Shown: in pieces, positions 27,305-37,376 of the stretch
Layout: each line of letters opens with the position of its first letter
Position numbering within the stretch: the stretch's first letter is position 1
Source of the DNA: Pseudoneobacillus rhizosphaerae
GTDB taxonomy: Bacteria; Bacillota; Bacilli; Bacillales; Cytobacillaceae
Assembly: GCF_917563885.1 (NCBI RefSeq)
Contig: NZ_CAKJTG010000001.1
Location: 225,143 to 289,142 of the forward strand
Direction: 5' to 3'
DNA length: 64,000 nucleotides
The notes under the pieces: model-generated
What the model was told of the DNA's origin: nothing
The model's input: the letters and a program-made list of their open reading frames with translations, nothing else
The model's database searches: none
Program-made: the position numbers and the translations under genes

Positions 27305-30300
27305 TTAATGGATGTGTTCTGTTGCGGCTTCTTCGATTTCTTTATAGGCCCAGTGGGTTACAGGGACGTCTTTAAAGGTTTGTGTTGTTGCCCCATTTAA
27401 TGGCTCTCGTTTAAAGAGTCGGTTTAGCACTTTTACGGCTTGCGCGCGTGTTAGTTTTTCATTTGGACGGAAGGTGTTATTTTCGTATCCTTCCATAATC
27501 CCGGTAGTGGCCATTACAGCAATAGCCTCTTTTGCCCAGTGTTTATCAGAAACATCTTTAAAGGAAACAGACTCCTTCGTTAACACTTTTTCACAGAACG
27601 GGTAGGCGTTAGCATTAGCTTGACACTCTTTTTGCACCCATCTGAAGGCGATTGTGGCCATTTGTGCCCGTGTAATTGTTTCTTGCGGTTGGAATGTACC
27701 GTTCACAGAGCCGGTCATTATCCCAGTCTGATTCACTAATTCGATTTCGATAAACGCCCAATAGCTTTTTGGTGTATCAACAAAGGAAGGAACTCCGTTA
27801 CCGCTATAGGCTACCCCAAGATTACGAGCGAGCATTGCCGCCATTTGTGCTCTTGTAATTGGCGCGTTCGGATTGAAATTCCCATCCGCGTACCCTTTAA
27901 TATATGGTTTATGGGTGATTTCTTCTTTTGAAAAATAATCCTTAGCCCCTTTGACATAAAGCATCGTGAATGTACTAAATTTGTTTACATCAAACTCAAT
28001 ACCAAGGTTTCCTTCTTTGTAATCAACCACTTTTCCTTGTAAAACTTCCTTCGTTCCATCGCTATGTTCAATAAAGATCACAAGGTTATCTAAAATTTCC
28101 TTGCGTGCAGTTGGTTCGGTCGGAAGGGATAATCCAACTGGGAACGTAAGTGTTACACGGTGGTTTTGCATATTCGTTTCAATTTCCATAGAACGACCAA
28201 GAATCGTAATGGCATCTGTATTATTTTCCCCTATTTGACGAACCATTTGGTCTTGCTTCGCACGGTTTTCAATAGCATCGCTTTCCTTATTATCCTTAAC
28301 CGGAACGATTTGGAAATAAAGATCCCCGTTCACATTCGAATAGGATTCCTTTGAAATAAAGATACTACCATTCTCTGTGAAAATTTCTAAGTCAATTCCA
28401 GCATCTAACAAGGCTTTTACTGCTTCTTTTGGTACCGTAACGGTCACTTCAGACACTTTATCCTGAATATCTGGCAACATAATTCGAGCGGTTTTACTAG
28501 CCATAGCCTTCATTTTTTCAATCGTTTCTAATGCTTTTTCATTTGTAAACGTAACATGATCCTTTATGACCCCATTTGGATTCGTTGTTCGTTTAATTTC
28601 CGTTTGAACAAGAACTCCATTTGACCCATCTCCAGAAACCACATCTACTACGATTGTTTCTGAAAGAGGCTCAGTTACAGGAGGCTTCGGTAACTTCATA
28701 AGGGTTAGAACGAACGTTTTGGTTGTGCTTGCAGACCCTTTTGTAATCGTTGCGGTAACGGTTACCTTCAAATTCCCCTGAAAGTACTCTGGACGAGTTA
28801 CTTTTCCATCAGGTGTAACGTAAGCAGGTAGATTGCTACTCCACGCAATGGTCGTACCATGTTGGCCTGTTGTTTTTAACATCACGTTGGTGGTAACACT
28901 GTCGGCATGATTGTTGTCATTGTAGCCGATTTCTAATAACCCTTTTTCGATTTCAACAGCTTCGGCATCGCTCATTGGCAGATGTGGAAGGAATACAGTG
29001 AACAACTTTACCTCTGTTACCGTGCTTCTCTGGATAGTTGCTGTTAAAGTAACTTCTTGATCTCCTTGGGTATAAGATGGACGAGTAACCGTTCCATCAA
29101 CTGCCACAAATTCCGGTGCTGTGCTAGACCATGTGACCGTCGTGCCATATTGCCCCGCCGTTTTTAAAATTAAATCATTGGTGACCGAGTTTTCCGCATC
29201 AGCCCCGTTGTAGCCAATACTTAATGAAGCTTTTTCAATCCCCACTGCTTCCGCATCGTTGATTGGCAGTTTCGGTAAGTGTAGGGTAAATGTTTTAATA
29301 TCTGTTGCGCCGTTTTTCTTGATCGTTGCGGTTAACGTGACAACCTGGTCCCCTTCTGTGAAAGTTGGTCTTGTAACCGTGCCATCTTTCGCAACAAAGC
29401 TAGCAATGCTACTGGACCAAGTAATCGTTGTTCCATATGGTCCTGCTGTTTTTAAAACAACATTATTTGTTACGGAGTTCGCATTGTCTGCCCCGTTATA
29501 GCCAATTTCTAATGAAGTTTTATCTAACGTAACAGCTTCGGCATCTGTCATTGGCAGCTTAGGAAGCGTTAAGGTAAATGTTTTGATATCTGTTGCGCCG
29601 TTTTTCGTAATGGTTGCGGTTAAGGTGACAACCTGGTCTCCTTGGGTGAAAGTTGGTCGTGTAACCGTGCCATCTTCCAAAACAAAGCTAGGATTGCTGC
29701 TAGACCAAGTAATTGTTGTTCCATATTGTCCTACTGCTTCTAAAGCAACATTATCGGTTACGGAGTTCGCATTGTCTGCCCCGTTATAGCCAATTTCTAA
29801 TGAAGTTTTATCTAACGTAACGGCTTCGGCATCTGTCATTGGCAGCTTAGGAAGCGTTAAGGTAAATGTTTTGATATCTGTTGCCCCATTTTTCGTGATT
29901 GTTGCGGTTAAGGTGACAATCTGGTCCCCTTGGGTGAAAGTTGGTCGTGTAACGGTGCCATCTGCTGCAATAAAGCTAGGATTGCTGCTTGACCAAGTAA
30001 TCGTTGCTCCATATTGTCCTGCTGTTTCTAAAACAACATGATCGGTTACGGAGTTCGCATTGTCTGCCCCGTTATAGCCAATTTCTAATGAAGTTTTATC
30101 TAACGTAACGGCTTCGGCATCTGTCATTGGCAGCTTAGGAAGCGTTAAGGTAAATGTTTTGATATCTGTTGCACCGTTTTTCGTGATCGTTGCGGTTAAA
30201 GTGACAACCTGGTCCCCTTCTGTGTAAGAAGGACGGGTTACCGTACCATCAGCTGCTACGAAGGCAGCGGAATTACTTGACCAAGTAATCGTTGTTCCAT

Positions 30301-33300
30301 TTTCCCCAACTGTTTTTAAAGTAACATTTTGCGTCACACTGGTAGCTGAATCTAGAACCTTGTAGCCAACATTTAATCCAGCTTTATCTAATTCCACTGC
30401 TTCCGAATCGCTCATCGGAAGTTTAACAATGGTAACCGTAAACTGCTTTGTATCCACGGCTCCGTTTTTCATAATGGTCGCGGTCAACGTTACAGTCTGA
30501 TCTCCTTGCAGGTAAGTTGGACGAGTAACCTTACCATCCGCTGCGATAAATGCTGGAGTATTACTCGACCAAGAGATTGTTGTTCCATTTTCTCCAGCTG
30601 TTTTTAAAATCACATTTTGTGTCACACTGGTAGCTGAATCCGCACCGTTGTATCCAATATCTAAACCAACCTTCTCTATTCCTACCGCTTCCGAATCGCT
30701 CATCGGAAGTTTAACAACGGTAACCGTAAACTGCTTTGTATCCACGGCTCCATTTTTCATAATCGTCGCGGTTAACGTTACAGTCTGGTCTCCTTGCAGG
30801 TAAGTTGGACGAGTAACCTTACCATCCTCTGCAATAAATGCTGATGAATCCGTTGACCAACTAATCGTTGTCCCAGCCTGCCCCGCTGTTTTTAAAATAA
30901 CATTTTGCGCCACACTAGAAGCTGAATCCGCGCCATTGTAGCCAATTTCTAACCCAGCTTTATCAATCCCCACTGCTTCTGAATCGCTCATCGGCATTTT
31001 AGGAAGGGTAAGGGTAAACGGCTTCCTGTCCGTTGCGCCATTTTTTGTGATGGTCGCGGTTAAAATTACGGTCTGATCTCCTTGCAGGTACGTTGGGCGA
31101 GTAACGGTTCCATCCGCTGCTATAAATGCCGGGGAATTACTTGACCAAGTAATCGTTGTTCCATTTCCCCCAACTGTTTTTAAAGTAACCTTTTGCGTCA
31201 CACTGGTAGCTGAATCTGAACCATTGTAGCCAACATTTAATCCAGCTTTATCTAACATCACTGCTTCCGAATCGCTCATCGGAAGTTTAACAACGGTAAC
31301 CGTAAACTGCTTTGTATCAACGGCTCCATTTTTCATAATGGTCGCGGTCAACGTTACAGTCTGGTCTCCTTGCAGGTAAGTTGGACGAGTAACCTTACCA
31401 TCCGCTGTAATAAATGCTGGTGAATCCGTTGACCAACTAATCGTTGTCCCAGCCGGCCCCGCTGTTTTTAAAATAACATTTTGCATCACACTAGCAGCGG
31501 AATCCGTGCCATTGTAGCCAATTTCTAACCCAGCTTTATCAATCCCCACTGCTTCCGAATCGCTCATCGGCATTTTAGGAAGGGTAAGGGTAAACGGCTT
31601 CGTGTCCCTTGCGCCATTTTTTGTGATGGTCGCGGTTAAAATTACGGTCTGATCTCCTTGCAGGTACGTTGGGCGAGTAACAGTTCCATCCGCTGCGATA
31701 AATGCCGGTGAATTACTTGACCAAGTAAGTGTTGTTCCATTTTCCCCAGCCGTTTTTAAAATAACATTTTGCGTCACACTAGAATTGGAGTCCGAACCAT
31801 TGTAGCCAACATTTAATCCAGCTTTATCTAACTCCACCGCTTCCACATCACTCATCGGCAGTTTAACAATGGTAAGCATAAACTGCTTTGTATCAACGAC
31901 TCCATTTTTCATAATGGTCGCTGTAAAAATAACAGTCTGATCTCCTTGCAGGTAAGATGGACGGGTAACCCTACCATCCACTGCGATAAATGCTGGAGAA
32001 TTCGTTGACCAGCTAATCGTGGTTCCAAATGGTCCAGCTGTTTTTAAAGTAACATTTTGAGTCACACTAGATGCGGAATCCGTGCCATTGTAGCCAATGT
32101 CTAAACTAGCTTTATCATTCCCTACTGCTTCCGAATCGCTCATCGGCATCTTAGGAAGGGTAAGGGTAAACAGCTTTGTGGCAGTCGCGCCATTTTTTGT
32201 GATGGTCGCGGTTAAAATAACAGTCTGATCTCCTTGAATGAAACTAGGACGCATAACGGTTCCATCCGCTGCGATAAATTGCGGTGCATTACTAGACCAT
32301 GTAATGGTCGTCCCGTTTTGTCCGGATGTTTTTAAACTCACATTTTGCGTCACACTAGATGCGGAATCCGTGCCGTTGTAGCCAATGTCTAACAATGATT
32401 TATCCTGTATAACAGCTTCCGCATCGGTTATTTCAAGCGCTTTTAATAAAACAGTAAAAGTCTTTACAGCCACTGCACCACTTTTAACCATGGTTGCTGT
32501 CAATGTGACCGTTGTATTACCTTGGCTGCTAGTTGGACGAGTTACGTTCCCGTTTGCATTTATAAACGAATAGTTAGATGTCCATATAATTCTCGTCGTT
32601 AGCCCCGAGTCCCCTGTAACAGGAAGAATCAGATTTTGTGTCACATGATTTTCGGAATCACCAGCTGCATATCCAATCAATAGATTAGCTTTGTCACTTG
32701 CAAGCGACTCACTTACATATTCCTGAATCGATTCATCCAATGCTGCCTGTAAATCAGTAGGTCCAACAAATCCATCAACTGGGATTCGCGCAGATAGCTT
32801 TGCCCCGATTTTATCAGCCTCTAACATATTCTCATCAATGATGAATGACATGTAACCCGAGAGATTGATTCCAAAGTCAAAATCAGGTCCTAAAAGATAG
32901 GCAAAATAAAGCATACTTGCCGCATCCCTTGTTTCGTGCAAATTCATGTAGGGTGATCTTTTTTCAATACCATCTCCAATAACATCCTGAAGATTTTTTT
33001 GATTAATAAAACCTGCGCCTCTATTTGCTAACATGTATTGATACACATTGTCTTTATCGTTTTTTACATTTGAAAAAAAGCTATCATAACCAGCTTGTGA
33101 TTGGAAGATAAATAAAGGAGCTGCCCCTTCCATTGCGGTTCTCATTTCGCCCACAGTTGCCGCATTGTTGAATGGGTCAAGTGGCGAGCCCACCACATTG
33201 GTTATCGTAACAGTATAGTTTTGAGCCGCCGTATTATCTTCTGCCGTTACCTTAATGGCTACCGTATTCGTACCTGTAACTAGAGGGACTGTTACTTTAT

Positions 33301-34489
33301 TCCCACTAACTGGTGCCATTCCGTTAACGGTAAACTTTGCTTTTGCATCCGCTGTTATAGCGGTTACGTCTATACTATTTTGATTTGAAACCGCTGCCGT
33401 ATAGTTCATTGTAGCTGCAGAAAAGCTAGGTGTTAAGGTACCTGCACTTAACGATAGATGGCTAAGGTTTGCGTTTGTTGAAGGCACGTAGCCAGGTATG
33501 GCCGTTCTTGTGGCTGTTTGGCCTGCTGCGCCTACTGTGACAAACTTGCCATTACCGTAGTTCACGTTCCAAAGATCGGTAGTGGTTCCGGAGTTATTTT
33601 CTGTCCAGGTAACCCCATCTGTTGATGATAAAATTTTTCCCATTATGCCAACAATGACAGATTCACCGCCACTAGAAGCAATAGCTGGGTACTCAATAGG
33701 TAAGTTCGTAACTGTCCAGCTTTGTCCGTCGGTAGATGTTAGTAGTTTTTCATTTCCGACAACGTAAAACTTCCCGTTCGTGTAAACGGCCCCAAATAAA
33801 TCAGCGACTGTATTGCTTGGTTGTTGGGTCCAAATGGTGCCGTTTGATGAAGTAAATAAATTCCCATTATCCCCAACGGCTACAAACTTACCACCGCCGT
33901 AAATGACTTTATTCAACGAGTTTCTCCCGCTGCCTATTTGACTGCTATAATTCGTCCATGTTTCCCCACCATCTGTTGAGGTAGTAACGACAGGAGTTTC
34001 GTAATTTATATTTCCTACTGCCACTAATGTTTGGCCGTTTTGGGCGATGGACACTAGATTGCTACTAACACCAATGACCTTTGAGTCCTTCGAAGTCCAA
34101 GTTGAGCCATCAGGTGACGTGTAAATTTGGGCCATATTTCCTATACCAGGAATAAGTGAACCGAATGCTCCTACTATGATCCATTTTGACCCCGTATAAA
34201 GCGCATCATAGAAGGAATTTGCTGCATACGGAACCGTTCCCGCAAGTTGTTTTTTCGTCCAATTGACACCATCTGTTGATTGGGCAATCGCAGTTCCATC
34301 ACCAACAGCTATCCATTGACCATTACCATAAGAAACACCATATAGGTCTCCAGTTGAAGCAATTTGATTTGCCGACCAATCTGTTGACATTGGTGCTGCA
34401 TTTGCTGTCGGAACATATTGCAAAAGCAGCAATAAAATGATGAAGATAGATACCCATCTCTGCTTGTTTTCCTTTAGTAAAAAATTCAT
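27305..34489 (-). CDS. Giant S-layer-anchored surface protein with beta-propeller, cadherin-like, 14 Ig-like and 3 SLH domains
   Basis: 2394 aa, secreted and held on the cell wall. Order: signal peptide (WVSIFIILLLLLQYVPTANA); a propeller of repeated TSTDGxTWT units (about 35-345); a cadherin-like beta sandwich (about 345-445, LSHLSLSAGTLTPSFSAATM); an unclassified segment (about 450-600, AAPLFIFQSQAGYDSFFSNV); 14 tandem Ig-like domains of about 93 aa (about 600-1935), each with SDSEAV, xDKAGLxIGYNG, SVTQNV, WSSNSPAFIAADG and VTRPTYLQGDQTV. The first is degenerate. A beta-rich stalk (1940-2180) precedes three SLH domains (2185-2390, ITRAQMAAMLARN type), which bind pyruvylated cell-wall polymer. 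Likely an adhesin or surface scaffold; no catalytic motif seen. GAGGGG lies 12 bases before the ATG. Confidence 0.93.
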   Translation of the reverse strand: MNFLLKENKQRWVSIFIILLLLLQYVPTANAAPMSTDWSANQIASTGDLYGVSYGNGQWIAVGDGTAIAQSTDGVNWTKKQLAGTVPYAANSFYDALYTGSKWIIVGAFGSLIPGIGNMAQIYTSPDGSTWTSKDSKVIGVSSNLVSIAQNGQTLVAVGNINYETPVVTTSTDGGETWTNYSSQIGSGRNSLNKVIYGGGKFVAVGDNGNLFTSSNGTIWTQQPSNTVADLFGAVYTNGKFYVVGNEKLLTSTDGQSWTVTNLPIEYPAIASSGGESVIVGIMGKILSSTDGVTWTENNSGTTTDLWNVNYGNGKFVTVGAAGQTATRTAIPGYVPSTNANLSHLSLSAGTLTPSFSAATMNYTAAVSNQNSIDVTAITADAKAKFTVNGMAPVSGNKVTVPLVTGTNTVAIKVTAEDNTAAQNYTVTITNVVGSPLDPFNNAATVGEMRTAMEGAAPLFIFQSQAGYDSFFSNVKNDKDNVYQYMLANRGAGFINQKNLQDVIGDGIEKRSPYMNLHETRDAASMLYFAYLLGPDFDFGINLSGYMSFIIDENMLEADKIGAKLSARIPVDGFVGPTDLQAALDESIQEYVSESLASDKANLLIGYAAGDSENHVTQNLILPVTGDSGLTTRIIWTSNYSFINANGNVTRPTSSQGNTTVTLTATMVKSGAVAVKTFTVLLKALEITDAEAVIQDKSLLDIGYNGTDSASSVTQNVSLKTSGQNGTTITWSSNAPQFIAADGTVMRPSFIQGDQTVILTATITKNGATATKLFTLTLPKMPMSDSEAVGNDKASLDIGYNGTDSASSVTQNVTLKTAGPFGTTISWSTNSPAFIAVDGRVTRPSYLQGDQTVIFTATIMKNGVVDTKQFMLTIVKLPMSDVEAVELDKAGLNVGYNGSDSNSSVTQNVILKTAGENGTTLTWSSNSPAFIAADGTVTRPTYLQGDQTVILTATITKNGARDTKPFTLTLPKMPMSDSEAVGIDKAGLEIGYNGTDSAASVMQNVILKTAGPAGTTISWSTDSPAFITADGKVTRPTYLQGDQTVTLTATIMKNGAVDTKQFTVTVVKLPMSDSEAVMLDKAGLNVGYNGSDSATSVTQKVTLKTVGGNGTTITWSSNSPAFIAADGTVTRPTYLQGDQTVILTATITKNGATDRKPFTLTLPKMPMSDSEAVGIDKAGLEIGYNGADSASSVAQNVILKTAGQAGTTISWSTDSSAFIAEDGKVTRPTYLQGDQTVTLTATIMKNGAVDTKQFTVTVVKLPMSDSEAVGIEKVGLDIGYNGADSATSVTQNVILKTAGENGTTISWSSNTPAFIAADGKVTRPTYLQGDQTVTLTATIMKNGAVDTKQFTVTIVKLPMSDSEAVELDKAGLNVGYKVLDSATSVTQNVTLKTVGENGTTITWSSNSAAFVAADGTVTRPSYTEGDQVVTLTATITKNGATDIKTFTLTLPKLPMTDAEAVTLDKTSLEIGYNGADNANSVTDHVVLETAGQYGATITWSSSNPSFIAADGTVTRPTFTQGDQIVTLTATITKNGATDIKTFTLTLPKLPMTDAEAVTLDKTSLEIGYNGADNANSVTDNVALEAVGQYGTTITWSSSNPSFVLEDGTVTRPTFTQGDQVVTLTATITKNGATDIKTFTLTLPKLPMTDAEAVTLDKTSLEIGYNGADNANSVTNNVVLKTAGPYGTTITWSSSIASFVAKDGTVTRPTFTEGDQVVTLTATIKKNGATDIKTFTLHLPKLPINDAEAVGIEKASLSIGYNGADAENSVTNDLILKTAGQYGTTVTWSSTAPEFVAVDGTVTRPSYTQGDQEVTLTATIQRSTVTEVKLFTVFLPHLPMSDAEAVEIEKGLLEIGYNDNNHADSVTTNVMLKTTGQHGTTIAWSSNLPAYVTPDGKVTRPEYFQGNLKVTVTATITKGSASTTKTFVLTLMKLPKPPVTEPLSETIVVDVVSGDGSNGVLVQTEIKRTTNPNGVIKDHVTFTNEKALETIEKMKAMASKTARIMLPDIQDKVSEVTVTVPKEAVKALLDAGIDLEIFTENGSIFISKESYSNVNGDLYFQIVPVKDNKESDAIENRAKQDQMVRQIGENNTDAITILGRSMEIETNMQNHRVTLTFPVGLSLPTEPTARKEILDNLVIFIEHSDGTKEVLQGKVVDYKEGNLGIEFDVNKFSTFTMLYVKGAKDYFSKEEITHKPYIKGYADGNFNPNAPITRAQMAAMLARNLGVAYSGNGVPSFVDTPKSYWAFIEIELVNQTGIMTGSVNGTFQPQETITRAQMATIAFRWVQKECQANANAYPFCEKVLTKESVSFKDVSDKHWAKEAIAVMATTGIMEGYENNTFRPNEKLTRAQAVKVLNRLFKREPLNGATTQTFKDVPVTHWAYKEIEEAATEHIH

Positions 34490-34645
34490 CTTAAATTTTT
34501 CCCCTCTATTAAAATATGTTTCTAGGCTTTATAAAAAAATGATAGAACCTAGCTCCCCCTCTTCAATTATCATATGCCATAAACTAACAGATTATTAGAA
34601 TAGTACTAATATACTATATATTTCGGAATTTTGGGAAGTGGATAG

Positions 34646-34675
34646 GGACAAGGTACCCTGTCCCCTTGTCCCTAA
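34646..34675. repeat. GGGACAAGG...CCTTGTCCC palindromic repeat
   Basis: AGGGACAAGGTACCCTGTCC runs into CCTTGTCCCT. Other copies lie near 3951, 11503, 17473, 24747, 26638 and 44129. Confidence 0.75.
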
Positions 34676-34716
34676 CTTCAAAAAAAAGGTATAATAAAAA
34701 CAAAGGTGGTGAAAGC

Positions 34717-35127
34717 ATGTTGACTGAAGAAATGAAGAAACAAATGATTGATGTGCTACGTAATGAAACGAATCCTGATTTCATCATTTTATTTGGCTCT
34801 TTTGCAAAAGGAACTGCACATGAAGATAGTGATGTTGATCTTGCTTACTTCAGTGACAAACAGCTTTCATCGTATGAACGTTTTAATTTGGCGAATGAGT
34901 TAGCACTTACTTGTGGACGAGATGTTGATCTTGTAGACATACTTGAAATCGATACGATATTAGCCATGCAGATTTTTGAAAGTGGAGTACCTCTTTTTAT
35001 TTACGATAAGGATGAATATACCCGACAAAAAATTAAAGCGTACCGTATGTATGCAGAGCTAAATGAGCAAAGATCGATTGTGATTAAAGGTATAAAAAAT
35101 AGGGGAAGTGTATTTGGTGATGAATGA
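34717..35127 (+). CDS. mntA: MNT-domain nucleotidyltransferase antitoxin
   Basis: 136 aa. The minimal nucleotidyltransferase signature GSFAKGTAHEDSDVDL (GSxxxGxxxxxSDxDL) holds the two catalytic Asp residues; a further Asp is in CGRDVDLVDI. In the MntA-HepT family the antitoxin adds AMP to a Tyr of the HEPN toxin and so silences it. The start is ATG 34717, with AAAGGTGGTGAAAGC upstream. It overlaps the HEPN gene by 8 bases, the usual coupling of these pairs. Confidence 0.9.
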   Translation: MLTEEMKKQMIDVLRNETNPDFIILFGSFAKGTAHEDSDVDLAYFSDKQLSSYERFNLANELALTCGRDVDLVDILEIDTILAMQIFESGVPLFIYDKDEYTRQKIKAYRMYAELNEQRSIVIKGIKNRGSVFGDE

Positions 35128-35527
35128 TGTCATATTAAATAAAGTTACAACAATTGAGCGATGCGTGAAAAGAATTCATGAAGTTTATGAGGGCAATTCA
35201 GAAAATTTATCAGACCTCACAAAACAGGACAGTATTATTTTAAATATTCAACGCGCCTGCGAAGCAAGTATCGATATTGCGATGCATCTCGTAAGCGAGA
35301 AAAAATTAGGTGTACCAAAAACGAGTCGTGAAGGGTTTAAACTACTTCAGGAAGCTGGGCTAATTGATGAATTACTTGCCAAAACCTTAATGAATATGGT
35401 TGGCTTTCGAAACATTGCGGTACATGACTATCAAGCTCTACAGCTTGATATTTTAGAGGCAATTTTAGACAAGCATATTGATGATTTTAAGCAATTTGCA
35501 AAAGTTATATTAGAAATGAATATATAA
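35120..35527 (+). CDS. hepT: HEPN-domain RNase toxin (HepT/DUF86)
   Basis: 135 aa, all-helical. The HEPN active-site motif R-x4-H-x-Y is present as RNIAVHDY near residue 100, including the Tyr that the partner can AMPylate. Predicted to cleave RNA and stop growth when not silenced. ATG 35120 is preferred (AGGGGAAGTG about 10 bases upstream). An IS3-family element begins 113 bases downstream. Confidence 0.9.
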   Translation: MNDVILNKVTTIERCVKRIHEVYEGNSENLSDLTKQDSIILNIQRACEASIDIAMHLVSEKKLGVPKTSREGFKLLQEAGLIDELLAKTLMNMVGFRNIAVHDYQALQLDILEAILDKHIDDFKQFAKVILEMNI

Positions 35528-35583
35528 AAAAGGAACAAAGGGGCGTTGAAGATCATCACTAGGGAATTTTTGGAGTAAATTGT

Positions 35584-35639
35584 ATGTCGAAAGTCGATAA
35601 TTTAAGCAATACGGTTGATAAACTGCATGAAATCTTTAC
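35584..35639 (+). pseudogene. Left part of a heptad-repeat micro-ORF cut by the IS element
   Basis: Reads MSKVDNLSNTVDKLHEIFT before entering the IS end. The GATAA units at 35596 and 35617 are 21 bases apart. The matching right part lies at 37182-37250 on the other side of the IS. Confidence 0.4.
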
Positions 35640-35721
35640 GACCCCCTAATTCCTTTGGACATCAAATTGCTAAAAAAGTAAACTATGGACAAGGAATTTC
35701 TTAAATAAGGGGGAGTAAAAG

Positions 35722-36035
35722 ATGCCGAAAAGAAAATTGAAGCACTTGAGGATGTTAAAAAGAATTACGTGCGGATGGCATTGGAACAAGGGCATTATTC
35801 ATCAGTTGCTAGAAGTGCAGGTATCCATCGGGACACACTTATGAAGTGGATAAAGGAGTATGGGGACGAAGTGAGAGATCAAATGGATGACCCTACTTCA
35901 GCTATCTTATCAACAGATCCCACAAAAGAAGAATTAAAAGTTAAATACGAACAAGCGATGAAGCTCCTTGGAGAAAAAGAACTTGAAGTCGCAATGCTTA
36001 GAAATCTATTAAAAAAAACCCAATTCCGGCCCTGA
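35722..36035 (+). pseudogene. IS3-family orfA with a 1-base frameshift near the start
   Basis: A strong ribosome site (AAGGGGGAGTAAAAG) precedes ATG 35722, but that frame does not continue. The helix-turn-helix protein (KKNYVRMALEQGHYSSVARS...HRDTLMKWIKEY) is in another frame. Adding one A to the A-run at about 35730 joins them (MPKKKIEALEDVKKNYV). A leucine-zipper-like C-terminus precedes the slippery A-run at about 36010-36018. The element is therefore probably unable to make normal transposase. Confidence 0.75.
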
Positions 36036-36985
36036 CTATTATAGAAGAAGTTAAGTTATGGGCAGAGGAGGGTATTGCCATTACTAAGCTAACCGAAGCA
36101 GTAGGAGTTAATCGTTCATTATATTATTATCATTCAGGAGATGAAGAAGTATTAGACGTTAAGGGAAAAAGAGGACGCCCTATTCCTGGGTATTCCATAA
36201 CAAGATCAGGAACTATCGTTCCAGATGAACAGATAGACGAGTACCTCATGGAGGCCGTTGAAGGAGAAGGAGCTACTTATGGCACAAAGAACCTTACTCA
36301 ATATTTGCAGGACAATCACAACCTTATCATTAATCATAAAAAAGTAGCGAGACTGTGCAAAGGACTTGGAATTCTCCTTCCCCAGAGGATTGGCAATCCT
36401 AAGTATCCAAAACGGCTTGCCAAGAATCACTTAATCACTGCTCCAAACCAGCTATGGCAGCTAGATATTAAATACGGAAAGATCGAAGGAAGCGAAAGGT
36501 TTTTCTTTGTAGCCTGTGCTATTGATGTTTTTGACAGGGCTATTGTGGGATATTACAGAGGGTCAAGGTGCCAGGCAAAAAACATTACAGGATTGCTTAA
36601 AGAAGCAATTATTAGGCGCAATCTCAAAGCACCGAAAGAGGAGAATGGCCACTGTATCGTAATTCGGACAGATAATGGCCCTCAATTTGTTAGTAACCTT
36701 TTTGGCGATTTTTGTGAAGGAAATAAGATTTTTCATGAAAGAATTCCTCCAAGATCACCAAATTACAACGCTTATATTGAGTCATTTTTTAGTATCCTTG
36801 AACGGGATCTTTTCAGGCGATATGCCTTTGAGTATTTCGATGAAGCATATTACCGTATTGATGAGTTCATAGAATTCTATAATGCGAGAAGATATCATGG
36901 GAGCCTAGGTCGGATGTCTCCTTATAAGTTTTATGAAAAGTATAAGGATATTGGATTTCCGAAGGAAATGGCAGTTAGCCTGTAA
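36012..36985 (+). CDS. IS3-family transposase orfB (rve integrase core)
   Basis: The frame opens at the A-run where orfA ends (-1 frameshift) and runs to 36985; the first ATG inside it is 36248. Contains an HTH_21-like segment and the DDE core: LWQLDIKYG (first Asp), IRTDNGPQF (second Asp), IESFFSILERD (Glu) and the final FYNARRYHGSLGRMSPYKFYE. The orfB reading frame looks intact; loss of function would come from orfA. Confidence 0.88.
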
Positions 36986-37181
36986 TACAGGCAAAGGGAG
37001 TCCTTATCCACTTGCCAACTACATAGATGATGAAGCGAAAGGGTCAAGCGGTTTTGGCTTGACGCTGGAGTGGAATCATCTAAAATCGGCAAAAGTGGAG
37101 AAGGACAACTAAATAAAATTAAAAACTAAGAATGATTGAGATAAACAAAGCTAGTGTTAGGAATTAGGGGGTCAAACCGAA

Positions 37182-37250
37182 ATGGTTGATAAGAATACAG
37201 AAACGGTTGATAAAAACCAAAATACGGTTGATAACCCAGGTTTTTATTAA
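37182..37250 (+). pseudogene. Right part of the heptad-repeat micro-ORF
   Basis: 22 codons from ATG 37182 with GTTGAT units at 37185, 37206 and 37227, again exactly 21 bases apart (TVDK/TVDN heptads). Joining the two flanks of the IS gives a peptide of about 42 aa. Confidence 0.4.
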
Positions 37251-37260
37251 TAAACAGATA

Positions 37261-37314
37261 AAAAGGAAGCCAAAAACCTATATGAAATAGGTCTTTAGCT
37301 TCCTTTTTATTTTT
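37261..37314 (+). terminator. Intrinsic terminator
   Basis: AAAAGGAAGC pairs with GCTTCCTTTT, with an inner ACCTAT/ATAGGT stem and a T-rich tail. Confidence 0.88.
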
Positions 37315-37376
37315 AAAGTGATTTTTTCAGTGGTCTCAACCTGTCGCCTTGTCCCATTTCAGCCTTTTTAAGTAAC

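Larger units (their letters stand above)
35640..37173 (+). mobile_element. IS3-family insertion sequence
   Basis: About 1.53 kb, bounded by inverted ends GACCCCCTAATTCCT (35640) and AGGAATTAGGGGGTC (to 37173). It holds orfA and orfB in the IS3 layout with an A-run between them for -1 frameshifting. No clear target duplication is seen (flanks TAC and AAA). It is inserted in a 21-bp periodic array. Confidence 0.88.

Noticed and set aside
29259..29789. Open frames antisense to the giant surface gene
   Set aside because: They repeat with the Ig-domain period and simply mirror the coding strand; no start signals.
35640..37173. Active IS3 transposon
   Set aside because: The element has good ends and an intact orfB, but orfA is frameshifted near its start and no target duplication is visible, so present activity is not supported.
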